Source of the DNA: Candidatus Methanophagales archaeon
Lineage (GTDB): Archaea; Halobacteriota; Syntropharchaeia; Alkanophagales; Methanospirareceae
Assembly (NCBI GenBank): GCA_021159475.1
Contig: JAGGRS010000117.1
Location: 1 to 5,864 of the forward strand
Reading direction: 5' to 3'
Length of the DNA: 5,864 bases
Shown here in pieces: positions 1 through 5,795 of the stretch. The position numbers and the translations under genes were made by a program. The notes beneath the pieces were generated by a model. The model was not told where the DNA came from, ran no database searches, and was given only the letters and a program-made list of their open reading frames with translations. Within the stretch, counting starts at the first letter, position 1; each line of letters opens with the position of its first letter.

Positions 1-1021
1 TTCCCGCACCGAAGAATAGTGGTGTGCACTTATCCAGCAGCCTGAAGAGATAATATCGGTGCAGTGACTCTCCTATTCCGTAGCCGACGGCATCGAGAAC
101 TGGGTCTGCTATTATGCGTCTGATGCCCATCTCACGTGCGGTATTTATGTTCGTGAACAGTGTGGATAAACTATGACCGGCATTGGGGTTTGTATCGGTA
201 TCGGGGACAACAACTGCTGCTACATCTTTTCTCGCTATTGCATCCCCAACTGCTGCTATATTCGCACTGTTGAGGCTGAGCACCATATCGGCACCCGAGT
301 CTATGCCCGCGAGTATGAGTTCCGGCTCCATGGTATCAACGGAGATGGGTAGCTCAGGCGCGAAACTGCGAGCAGCCTTAACTGCCCTTATCACATCCTC
401 AGGATTCGCACCTATATGAACGCCAATATCCACAATGTCGGCGCCACTCTCGATGAAATATTCCATTCTGTGTTGTATCTCCGCATTGTCCATCAATGTT
501 GCATCCACGAGCTCTGCACAGACCTTCATCCTCGCATTACCTCCTATCTTCACGCCCCTCAGACTGAACTTATCCTTCGCTCTCCCTTCTAATACCTGTA
601 AGAGCTGTTTAGCGTCCTCTTCCCTCTTCATTCTCAGTAATACATCAGCAGGTGTTCGGGCAGAGAATTCTATTCTATCGGCGAATTTCAAAGTTTCCGC
701 GATGTCGTATGCGTTCCGCGGTCCCAATCGGACTGGTATCTTCAACTCTCGCTCTAAACGAGAGAAGTCGGCTTTGCAAAGCCCTGAGACCAGAATGAGG
801 TCATACTTATTACCGTTACCGTGCTGTGTAGCGAGCGCCCTTCTCAACGACGCTGGTGTTGTAAATGCTGCTATATCCAGGTCCTGTGTGAGCACTTCGC
901 ATTCACATTCCAGTGCAGAAGCTGAACCACCATCTACATCTGCATTTTTTACCGCATCACGAACCATCCTCTCTGCCTTCCTTCCCGTGGCTAACAGGAT
1001 TCGCATCTCTGTTATAGCCAT
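1..1021 (-). CDS. Dihydropteroate synthase-like protein, archaeal two-domain type (3' end cut by window)
   Basis: The first 340 codons are visible; the C-terminus lies beyond the window edge. Residues about 6-135 form an N-terminal domain of the kind fused to archaeal DHPS-like proteins (TIGR00284-like, DUF6513), with the stretches LLATGRKAERMV and YDLILVSGLCKADF. From about residue 155 a TIM-barrel domain resembling dihydropteroate synthase begins: GADIVDIG (193-200), ISVDTMEPE (226-234) and DPVLD (306-310) correspond to the DHPS blocks that bind the pterin. True DHPS joins a pterin to p-aminobenzoate. In archaea with methanopterin, relatives are thought to act in pterin cofactor synthesis, but the exact reaction of this family is uncertain to me. 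The glycine-rich loop motifs of bacterial FolP are not conserved, so a folP name is not justified. I chose the ATG at 1021 because a TATA box about 30 bases upstream predicts an almost leaderless transcript; no ribosome binding site is visible. An in-frame ATG at 1006 is an alternative. Confidence 0.85.
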   Translation of the reverse strand, partial: MAITEMRILLATGRKAERMVRDAVKNADVDGGSASALECECEVLTQDLDIAAFTTPASLRRALATQHGNGNKYDLILVSGLCKADFSRLERELKIPVRLGPRNAYDIAETLKFADRIEFSARTPADVLLRMKREEDAKQLLQVLEGRAKDKFSLRGVKIGGNARMKVCAELVDATLMDNAEIQHRMEYFIESGADIVDIGVHIGANPEDVIRAVKAARSFAPELPISVDTMEPELILAGIDSGADMVLSLNSANIAAVGDAIARKDVAAVVVPDTDTNPNAGHSLSTLFTNINTAREMGIRRIIADPVLDAVGYGIGESLHRYYLFRLLDKCTPLFFGAG

Positions 1022-1045
1022 TCTTGATAGGAAACATACCCTATA

Positions 1046-1061
1046 CCTTATATAAATAAAG
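1046..1061. promoter_or_regulatory. Divergent TATA-box region between the DHPS-like gene and the amphipathic-helix gene
   Basis: The 70-base gap between the two divergent starts has one strongly AT-rich core. On the minus strand it reads CTTTATTTATATAAGG, a good archaeal TATA box centred near 1053. That places a transcription start near 1026, about five bases before the ATG at 1021. The same core is nearly symmetric, and read on the plus strand (TTATATAAATAAAG) it would start transcription near 1078, about 14 bases before the ATG at 1092. Whether one element serves both directions is inferred, not shown. Confidence 0.55.
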
Positions 1062-1091
1062 ATTTATCTATTTTTGGGTGGTGCAAAAAGC

Positions 1092-1520
1092 ATGGAAGAG
1101 AAAGAGAGCGAGGTCTCAAAAGCTGTTAGAGAAGCGGTGGTGAAGGCGGCTGAGAAGGGTGAGGACATAAAAGAGAAGGTGGTTGAGATTACCCGTGATG
1201 CCGTTAAGAAGGCATTAGAGGGTGCTGATGTTACACGCGAGAAAGTGGAATCCATAGCTAAAGGTGCGATGAAGGGTGCAATCGAGGGTGCATGGATGGC
1301 AGAAGTGGGGGCTGCTGAAGTCACCAGAGGTGCTGCGGAGGGTATCATTGATGGCACGAAACAGGCAGGTGTAAAAGCCGCGGACTTCGCGGAATATGCC
1401 GCAGAAGCTGCGCTTGATACCACGAAAGAAGTGGGTGATAAAGCGGTAGAAGTGGTGAAGGATGTGATAAAAGGCTTCTTCGGTGCCGTCAAAGAAGTCC
1501 TGGAGCAGAAGAAGGACTGA
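1092..1520 (+). CDS. Small Ala/Lys/Glu-rich amphipathic-helix protein (possibly DUF6781-like)
   Basis: This 142-residue protein has no signal peptide and no clear membrane helix. It is almost continuously helical and rich in Ala, Lys, Glu, Val and Gly, like LEA, apolipoprotein or phasin-type proteins that lie on lipid surfaces or form long bundles. An internal repeat is visible: residues 25-45 (DIKEKVVEI...ALEGA) and 46-67 (DVTREKVESI...AIEGA) align with similar spacing. Small residues recur at regular intervals in 57-93, as in glycine zippers. The N-terminal stretch VREAVVKAAEKGEDIKEK reminds me of the DUF6781 family, a tentative match from memory. The ATG at 1092 is preferred because GGTGGTG lies eight bases upstream; a TTG at 1074 is a poorer alternative. 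The stop is 10 bases before the UbiB-like kinase start, so the two are probably cotranscribed. The function is unknown. A role in lipid or membrane association next to the kinase is an inference. Confidence 0.8.
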   Translation: MEEKESEVSKAVREAVVKAAEKGEDIKEKVVEITRDAVKKALEGADVTREKVESIAKGAMKGAIEGAWMAEVGAAEVTRGAAEGIIDGTKQAGVKAADFAEYAAEAALDTTKEVGDKAVEVVKDVIKGFFGAVKEVLEQKKD

Positions 1521-1530
1521 CGATGGCAAA

Positions 1531-3276
1531 ATGCCGATTCGCACAATCGGCGTGATAAGTCGCACGTATCGCCATATCAACCGCTATCGTGAGATTATCG
1601 CAATATTGGTGAAGTATGGTTTTGGAGAGATATTAGCGAAGCTGGAGTTACCAAAATATCTCAATTTCGGTAAGGGCAAAAGTAAACGTTTCATATTGGG
1701 TAAAACTGCTGCTGAGATAGCGACTGCTTCACGCTGGGCTCGCGTGCGAATGGCGCTGGAAGAGCTTGGACCCACTTTTGTTAAGTTTGGGCAGATTATG
1801 AGCACCAGACCGGATATGGTGCCGCGGGAGCTTATCGCGGAGCTGGAGAAGCTTCAGGATAAAGTCCCTCCTTTTCCTGCCGAGGATGCCCGGCGGATTA
1901 TCGAGGAGGAACTGGGCAGTTCTATTGACAGTCTTTTCAGGGACTTCTCCGATTCACCCATCGCCTCCGCCTCTATTGCACAGGTGCATAAAGCGGTATT
2001 GCACGAAGGAGAAGAAGTGGCAATCAAGGTTAAACGTCCTGGCATCGACCGAATCATTGAGACAGACCTGGAGATAATGCTCCATCTTGCCACGCTCATT
2101 GAGAGCCATTTCGAGGAGGAACTGGGCATTTGGGACCCTGTGAGCATAGTAAACGAATTTGCACGTGTAATCAGGAAAGAGCTGGACTTCAGAATCGAGG
2201 CGGCTCATATCGAGCGCTTTGCAACAAATTTCCAGACGGACAAGACAATTCACGTGCCACATGTCTATCGTGAATATTCCTCTGACAGGGTATTGACAAT
2301 GGAGTTTATTGGCGGGCTGAAAATCTCGGAAATCGCAAAAGCAGTGTCAGGAGCAGAAGCTCAGGTTCGGAACTACGGAATTGACCCCAAAGTCGTGGCA
2401 GCACGAGGTGCTGATCTTGTTCTGAAACAGATATTTGAACACGGCTTCTTCCACGCAGACCCGCATCCGGGTAACATCAAGGTGCTGAGAGACAACATCA
2501 TTTGCTTCCTTGACTACGGAATGATGGGTTCGCTGTCAGCACGCCATCGAGAAGCACTGGCTGACATCCTCATTGCGATAATAGAGAAAGACGCAACGAA
2601 AATCACGAGAACCATTTTGAAAATATCCGGGTACAGGTACATGCAGATAGGAGACAGTGAGAAGTTAGAATCCGACATCGCCGAACTTATCGAACTCTAT
2701 GCCTACCGTCCACTTAAAGAAATAGAAATAGGGAATCTACTACACCACATTGCGAGTGTGGTTGCGGAGTATCGGTTGAAAGTGCCTCCGGACTTCTATC
2801 TGCTTGCAAAGGCTCTGGTGACCATTGAAGGCGTGGGTAAGGAACTGGACCCCGAATTTAATGCGGTAGAACACGCTGAACCGTTCGCCAGGAAGTTAAT
2901 CTGGGCACGTATGAGCCCCCGGAGGTTAATCAAGGATTTCTATCTCTCTGCTCTTGAAGCACGCCTGCTGGTGCGTGACCTCCCTGCTGAGGCACGAGAC
3001 ATACTGGAACGGCTACAGCAGGGCGAGATAAAGATGAAATTTGAGCATGAAGGGCTTAATCCAGTGCTCGAAACCATTGACCGGGCGAGCAATCGCACGG
3101 TTTTTGCCATTGTTTTAGCTTCGCTCGTGATAGGCTCCTCACTTATTGTTCTTTCTGGTGTTCCACCGAAATGGCACGAAATCCCGGTTATTGGCATCGT
3201 CGGTTTTCTTGCCGCAGGAATAATAGCTTTTGGGCTTTTATTCTCCATTCTGCGGCATGGAAGCTTGAGGTTGTGA
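1531..3276 (+). CDS. UbiB/ABC1/ADCK-family atypical protein kinase-like protein
   Basis: A complete 581-residue member of the UbiB (AarF/ABC1/ADCK) family (COG0661). All hallmark motifs are present: the KxGQ motif as KFGQ (85-88); the alanine-rich nucleotide loop ASASIAQVH (145-153), which replaces the kinase glycine loop; the VAIK lysine K166; ELD (217-219); the catalytic block HGFFHADPHPGN (304-315) with D310 and N315; and the metal-binding DYG (328-330) in place of DFG. Two hydrophobic segments at about 524-543 and 551-574 form the usual C-terminal membrane hairpin. Family members bind ATP, probably face the cytoplasmic membrane surface, and in bacteria and mitochondria support ubiquinone synthesis by acting on lipid intermediates. 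In archaea without ubiquinone the substrate is unknown, so I give no symbol. The ATG at 1531 gives an N-terminus (PIRTIGVISRTYRHINRYREI) typical of the family. An in-frame GTG at 1483 would overlap the upstream gene and add an atypical Lys/Arg-rich tail. No strong ribosome binding site is visible, and translation may follow from the upstream gene. Confidence 0.95.
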   Translation: MPIRTIGVISRTYRHINRYREIIAILVKYGFGEILAKLELPKYLNFGKGKSKRFILGKTAAEIATASRWARVRMALEELGPTFVKFGQIMSTRPDMVPRELIAELEKLQDKVPPFPAEDARRIIEEELGSSIDSLFRDFSDSPIASASIAQVHKAVLHEGEEVAIKVKRPGIDRIIETDLEIMLHLATLIESHFEEELGIWDPVSIVNEFARVIRKELDFRIEAAHIERFATNFQTDKTIHVPHVYREYSSDRVLTMEFIGGLKISEIAKAVSGAEAQVRNYGIDPKVVAARGADLVLKQIFEHGFFHADPHPGNIKVLRDNIICFLDYGMMGSLSARHREALADILIAIIEKDATKITRTILKISGYRYMQIGDSEKLESDIAELIELYAYRPLKEIEIGNLLHHIASVVAEYRLKVPPDFYLLAKALVTIEGVGKELDPEFNAVEHAEPFARKLIWARMSPRRLIKDFYLSALEARLLVRDLPAEARDILERLQQGEIKMKFEHEGLNPVLETIDRASNRTVFAIVLASLVIGSSLIVLSGVPPKWHEIPVIGIVGFLAAGIIAFGLLFSILRHGSLRL

Positions 3277-3279
3277 AAA

Positions 3280-3291
3280 TGCTTTTATAGG
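3280..3291 (+). promoter_or_regulatory. TATA-box promoter of the small membrane-anchored protein gene
   Basis: The sequence GCTTTTATAGG is an archaeal TATA-like element centred near 3286, starting just after the kinase stop codon. A transcription start about 25 bases downstream falls near 3311, a few bases before the ATG at 3317, so the mRNA would be leaderless or nearly so. No ribosome binding site precedes that ATG, which agrees with this reading. The gene may therefore be transcribed apart from the kinase. Confidence 0.5.
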
Positions 3292-3316
3292 ATAAAATAA
3301 CCAGTAATAAATAGAA

Positions 3317-3649
3317 ATGGCAGCAGCGAGAGCGAGTGGAAGTGGAGGGGAGCGTGGCTATACCGAGCAAGCCACGGAAGACCTGTTACGTAAGGTGCTG
3401 GAGAAGGAATCTCGAGAAGCGATGCAGGATGTGCTCGAAGATAGGAGGAAGATTACCGACCCTGACGTTTGTAACATCTTCAATCTCTGGTATTTACGGA
3501 AGCACGTGAATGAGATTCGGAGAGAGATGCACAGGATGGATGAGCGATTTGAGAGGATGGAGCACAGGATATCAATGATATTCACATTTTTGGGTGTGGG
3601 GTTTACCGTTCTCGCTACTCTTATTACGTTGTTTCAGTTTATGGGCTAA
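3317..3649 (+). CDS. Small coiled-coil protein with a C-terminal membrane anchor, function unknown
   Basis: I do not recognise this 110-residue protein. Residues 1-14 are Ala/Gly/Ser/Arg-rich and look disordered. Residues 15-47 form a charged helix. A short section with WYLRKHV (58-64) leads into a strongly charged heptad-like helix (VNEIRREMHRMDERFERMEH, 64-83). Residues about 87-108 are a single hydrophobic segment (MIFTFLGVGFTVLATLITLF) that reaches almost to the C-terminus. The layout is that of a tail-anchored protein with a cytoplasmic coiled coil, suited to oligomerisation or docking at the membrane. It starts 40 bases after the UbiB-like kinase on the same strand and has its own TATA box. 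Its net charge pattern and codon use look like those of its upstream neighbours, which supports a real gene. A role as partner or scaffold for the membrane-bound kinase is possible but unproven. Confidence 0.75.
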   Translation: MAAARASGSGGERGYTEQATEDLLRKVLEKESREAMQDVLEDRRKITDPDVCNIFNLWYLRKHVNEIRREMHRMDERFERMEHRISMIFTFLGVGFTVLATLITLFQFMG

Positions 3650-3849
3650 CGAAGATTAAAGAGGTTTGGAGTTTAAGATGTTTGGCATAAGATAAGATAA
3701 GGGATAGCGCCCGATAACTCACAACTCAGTCGTTGAAACTTATATCAAAGAATATGCTCAATTATTGAAAGAAAACGCTTATCTCCACTTTTCATCGGAC
3801 TATAAAGTGCAAAAATTGCTTGCCAGGAGATTTAAAGTGGTTTTTTAGC
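3650..3849. other. Convergent intergenic region with short tandem repeat
   Basis: This 200-base gap separates two gene ends that face each other. It contains three tandem copies of ATAAG (3687-3701) and a small inverted repeat, GCAAAAATTGC at 3809-3819. The latter gives a T-run on the minus strand and could end transcription of the UbiA gene. A T6 run at 3841-3846 could serve plus-strand transcripts. An open stretch without a start codon (3708-3848) is listed separately. No RNA gene is apparent. Confidence 0.5.
3708..3848 (+). pseudogene. Possible remnant of a protein C-terminus
   Basis: A 46-codon stretch free of stops ends at TAG 3846-3848 and has no usable start codon near its beginning; an in-frame TAG lies immediately upstream at 3705. 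From 3732 the translation looks protein-like: VETYIKEYAQLLKENAYLHF followed by SSDYKVQKLLARRFKVVF, an amphipathic helix and then a basic tail. This could be the surviving C-terminus of a deleted or decayed gene. At this length it could equally be chance in AT-rich DNA. I do not recognise a family. Confidence 0.25.
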
Positions 3850-4761
3850 TCAAAGGGCATAAGCAAAAGCAGCTACTGGTATCCATTCGCCATCCACGAG
3901 CAAATCCAACGATTTTCCTATTTTTAGCCCTTCTTTGCAAAAATGCAGTATGTAGCAGTATCCATAAGCAATGGCGAAGATTAAAACGAAGAGATATTTG
4001 TGGAAAAAGCCGGAGAGATGAGAAATTGCGAGCCATGGTATGAGTGTCGAGTTTAAGATAAGAAGAAGATTTTTCGTTTTTTGTCTTCCAAATACTACCG
4101 GGATTGTCCGTACTCCGCTCATTCTGTCACCTTCGATGTCTCGAATGTCGAATAAGACAGTGTTGATGAAGCTTTTAATAAAAAAGAAATAAAAGACCGC
4201 AGCTATCATTAGAATGTTTTTTTGGGGTAAGCAAATTGCGGGAAGGAAAGTTGAACCAACACCCCAAGAGATTGCTATAACTAAATTTTTTATGCCTGTT
4301 ATATCTTTTAACCGGGGAAAGTTGGGTGAAACTCTTACACTATAAATAACCCCTGTGAATAGCGGAAAAAGAAGAATTGGCACACTTAAAATATCATGAA
4401 AAGCACCCAAGAATAAAGAAAGTGCAAATGAAAACAGCACAAAGAGAATAAAAGTTTTCTTTTTTCTAATATATCTTGCTCTTTCCGGGGCATTAACGGC
4501 ATCTTCTTTTATATCTGTCAGTTTGTTAATACCATATATACCAAAAGTCACAAAAAATGCTGCTAAAATCAGATTTAAAACGAATATATTGAATAGCAAA
4601 CACGAGAATAAAACTTTAAGAGAACCGTTTATTGCCAAAAAAAGAGAAGTTGAAATTAGAAATAATACAAATTTATTAAATATTTGAAAAAACTTCGTAT
4701 CTATAATTGCTATATGTTGGTATAAGTGCACCTGCTGAGACCTCTTTACAAAGAATCTCAT
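3850..4761 (-). CDS. UbiA-family polyprenyltransferase
   Basis: A 303-residue, very hydrophobic protein with about nine predicted membrane helices, the usual number for UbiA enzymes. Both metal-diphosphate motifs are clear: NKLTDIKED (79-87), fitting NxxxDxxxD, and DIRDIEGD (205-212), fitting DxxDxxGD. Between them, YSVRV...RLKDITGIKN (140-159) matches the conserved loop of the family. These enzymes transfer a prenyl chain from a prenyl diphosphate to an aromatic or alcohol acceptor inside the membrane. In archaea the products include digeranylgeranylglyceryl phosphate for ether lipids and prenylated quinones or phenazines. The sequence alone does not tell me the acceptor. The ATG at 4761 overlaps the stop of the regulator gene (ATGA), so the two are translationally coupled. 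The gene is markedly AT-rich; one sampled 60-base row has only 15 G or C. It converges on the small anchored-protein gene and lies about 0.6 kb from the UbiB-like kinase. Confidence 0.92.
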   Translation of the reverse strand: MRFFVKRSQQVHLYQHIAIIDTKFFQIFNKFVLFLISTSLFLAINGSLKVLFSCLLFNIFVLNLILAAFFVTFGIYGINKLTDIKEDAVNAPERARYIRKKKTFILFVLFSFALSLFLGAFHDILSVPILLFPLFTGVIYSVRVSPNFPRLKDITGIKNLVIAISWGVGSTFLPAICLPQKNILMIAAVFYFFFIKSFINTVLFDIRDIEGDRMSGVRTIPVVFGRQKTKNLLLILNSTLIPWLAISHLSGFFHKYLFVLIFAIAYGYCYILHFCKEGLKIGKSLDLLVDGEWIPVAAFAYAL

Positions 4762-5567
4762 ATCTCATATTTCTTTGCTTTTTCACGATAGTATTCAAAT
4801 AGTTCAACACCCCAACGAACGGCTCTTTCTTCAGTGCTGATTAAATCAAGTGTGGTGTTATATATTCCATCGGGTTTAAATAATCCAAGGGAGAGAAAAG
4901 TATCGGTGACAGTAAAAGCCACTCTTACATCTTCTTTGGTTACAAATATGTCTAAATATCCCTCAGAGAATGAATATTTTAGATCTTTTAGACCTATAGT
5001 ATCTATCACTTTCTTCAACACGCTTTCAGTTAATACAAGCTGTGTAATGGTATGCTGCTTAACCCTGTTTTCAAATATCTCTGGATAGTCAGAAGAAAAT
5101 ATAGGGGAGACCCCCTTTATCCACTTTGCAGTCTTGATGAACTCAATGTAAGTCGTATGTGTCTTGATTATATTTAATGCATCTATTTTTACTACATTTG
5201 AGTTATTCAACCACCCGATCTTCTCAAGCAAATGCGCTGGAATGCCGCTGAGGTCATGCTCAAGCCAGAATCCTTCGTGCTTCTTCAACACTTCTATCGC
5301 ATCAACGAAATCGTTCAATTTTAACGCTACAATCTCACCTATTTTCGTTAGCGCATAGCCTCTATCTACGTCTTGAAAAACGAGGTTATCCTTTTCAAGT
5401 TCTCTTAATGCGTGTATAGCGGTTGTAGAACTCACTTCCATCTCATCCCGTAATTCTCTCAGTTCTTTTTTACCTTCTTTCAAACTGATCAGGATACGCC
5501 TTCGCAGGTTAGAGCATACAGCGAGGCGAAGCGTATTTTGCATACGCTTCGATTCTTCTCTATCCAT
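4758..5567 (-). CDS. Winged-helix transcriptional regulator with FilR1/DUF1724-type sensor domain
   Basis: With the chosen start it has 269 residues. Residues about 12-85 form an ArsR-like winged helix, with the recognition helix around SSTTAIHALRELEKDNLV (46-63) and a wing at FQDVDRGYALT (64-74). A helical linker follows, with the signature-like FWLEHDLSGIPAHLLEKIG (100-118), which I associate with the archaeal FilR1/DUF1724 family (PF08350). The C-terminal domain, about 125-262, contains the terminal RWGVELFEYYR typical of that family. Known relatives are the methanogen Msr regulators and the output part of FilR1 in Methanosaeta; they control methanogenesis and cell-state genes. The ligand is unknown. 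The ATG at 5567 is chosen because GGTGAT, complementary to the 16S rRNA end, sits four bases upstream; the ATG at 5579 would add four residues with GAGGT too close. It is the first gene of an operon with the UbiA enzyme, with an ATGA overlap, so it probably regulates that operon and itself. Confidence 0.85.
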   Translation of the reverse strand: MDREESKRMQNTLRLAVCSNLRRRILISLKEGKKELRELRDEMEVSSTTAIHALRELEKDNLVFQDVDRGYALTKIGEIVALKLNDFVDAIEVLKKHEGFWLEHDLSGIPAHLLEKIGWLNNSNVVKIDALNIIKTHTTYIEFIKTAKWIKGVSPIFSSDYPEIFENRVKQHTITQLVLTESVLKKVIDTIGLKDLKYSFSEGYLDIFVTKEDVRVAFTVTDTFLSLGLFKPDGIYNTTLDLISTEERAVRWGVELFEYYREKAKKYEI

Positions 5568-5577
5568 ACCTATCACC
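5568..5577 (-). promoter_or_regulatory. Ribosome binding site that decides the regulator start
   Basis: GGTGAT at 5572-5577 on the minus strand matches the Shine-Dalgarno extension (GGAGGTGATC) and lies four bases before the ATG at 5567. That spacing suits this part of the match. It lies inside the codons that would follow the alternative ATG at 5579, which argues against that start. Confidence 0.5.
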
Positions 5578-5654
5578 ATTACCTCTTCGCTGCCGACTTC
5601 GGCTGTTGCTACTCCTCCCCATCATTACTTACATTATTTTTAAATAAATGCTGC

Positions 5655-5668
5655 TTACTTATATAGTT
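5655..5668 (-). promoter_or_regulatory. Likely TATA box of the regulator-UbiA operon
   Basis: The minus strand reads AACTATATAAG (5658-5668), which resembles an archaeal TATA box. It predicts a start near 5637 and an untranslated leader of about 70 bases. A second AT-rich element, TTTATTTAAAAATAA at 5634-5648, could instead direct a start near 5615. The sequence does not decide between them. Confidence 0.4.
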
Positions 5669-5691
5669 AAGTGATAGAAATATTGCTAAAA

Positions 5692-5709
5692 TTAAACAAT
5701 TTCGTTTAA
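5692..5709. promoter_or_regulatory. Inverted repeat upstream of the response-regulator TATA box (candidate operator)
   Basis: TTAAAC (5692-5697) and GTTTAA (5704-5709) form a perfect six-base inverted repeat with a six-base spacer. It ends about 11 bases before the TATA box of the plus-strand response-regulator gene and about 24 bases upstream of the minus-strand TATA box. A protein binding here could act on either divergent promoter. The AT-rich background raises the chance of coincidence. Confidence 0.25.
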
Positions 5710-5718
5710 AATGGGAAA

Positions 5719-5730
5719 GTTTTATATAGG
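5719..5730 (+). promoter_or_regulatory. TATA-box promoter of the response-regulator gene
   Basis: GTTTTATATAGG is a near-consensus archaeal TATA box, preceded by the purine-rich GGGAAA, which resembles a TFB recognition element. Transcription would start near 5750, giving a leader of about 45 bases. GAGGT at 5781-5785 in that leader is a plausible ribosome binding site. Confidence 0.6.
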
Positions 5731-5795
5731 CTCAAAAATTATTATAAGGTGTATTGGGGTCCGCTCAGGATTAGAGGAACGAGGTTAGTTTGGAG

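Noticed and set aside
435..1055. A 206-codon open frame on the plus strand
   Set aside because: It lies antisense to the DHPS-like gene, whose protein motifs are clear; its translation is Ser/Ala/Leu-rich without recognisable domains, as expected of a shadow frame.
1483..1530. Upstream GTG start for the UbiB-like kinase
   Set aside because: It would overlap the preceding gene by 38 bases and add a Ser/Lys/Arg-rich segment not typical of the family; the ATG at 1531 gives the usual N-terminus.
1064..1546. A 160-codon minus-strand frame opposite the amphipathic-helix gene
   Set aside because: Ser/Ala/Phe/Thr-rich shadow product typical of the reverse of an Ala/Lys/Glu/Val-rich gene. The plus-strand gene has a ribosome binding site, a helical protein pattern and tight spacing to the kinase.
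2940..3248. A 102-codon minus-strand frame within the kinase C-terminus
   Set aside because: It is antisense to the conserved kinase and its membrane hairpin, and no promoter or ribosome binding site is evident.
3687..3701. Three tandem ATAAG copies as a possible repeat array or attachment site
   Set aside because: Too short for a CRISPR or att-type element; no matching copy was noticed elsewhere in the window.
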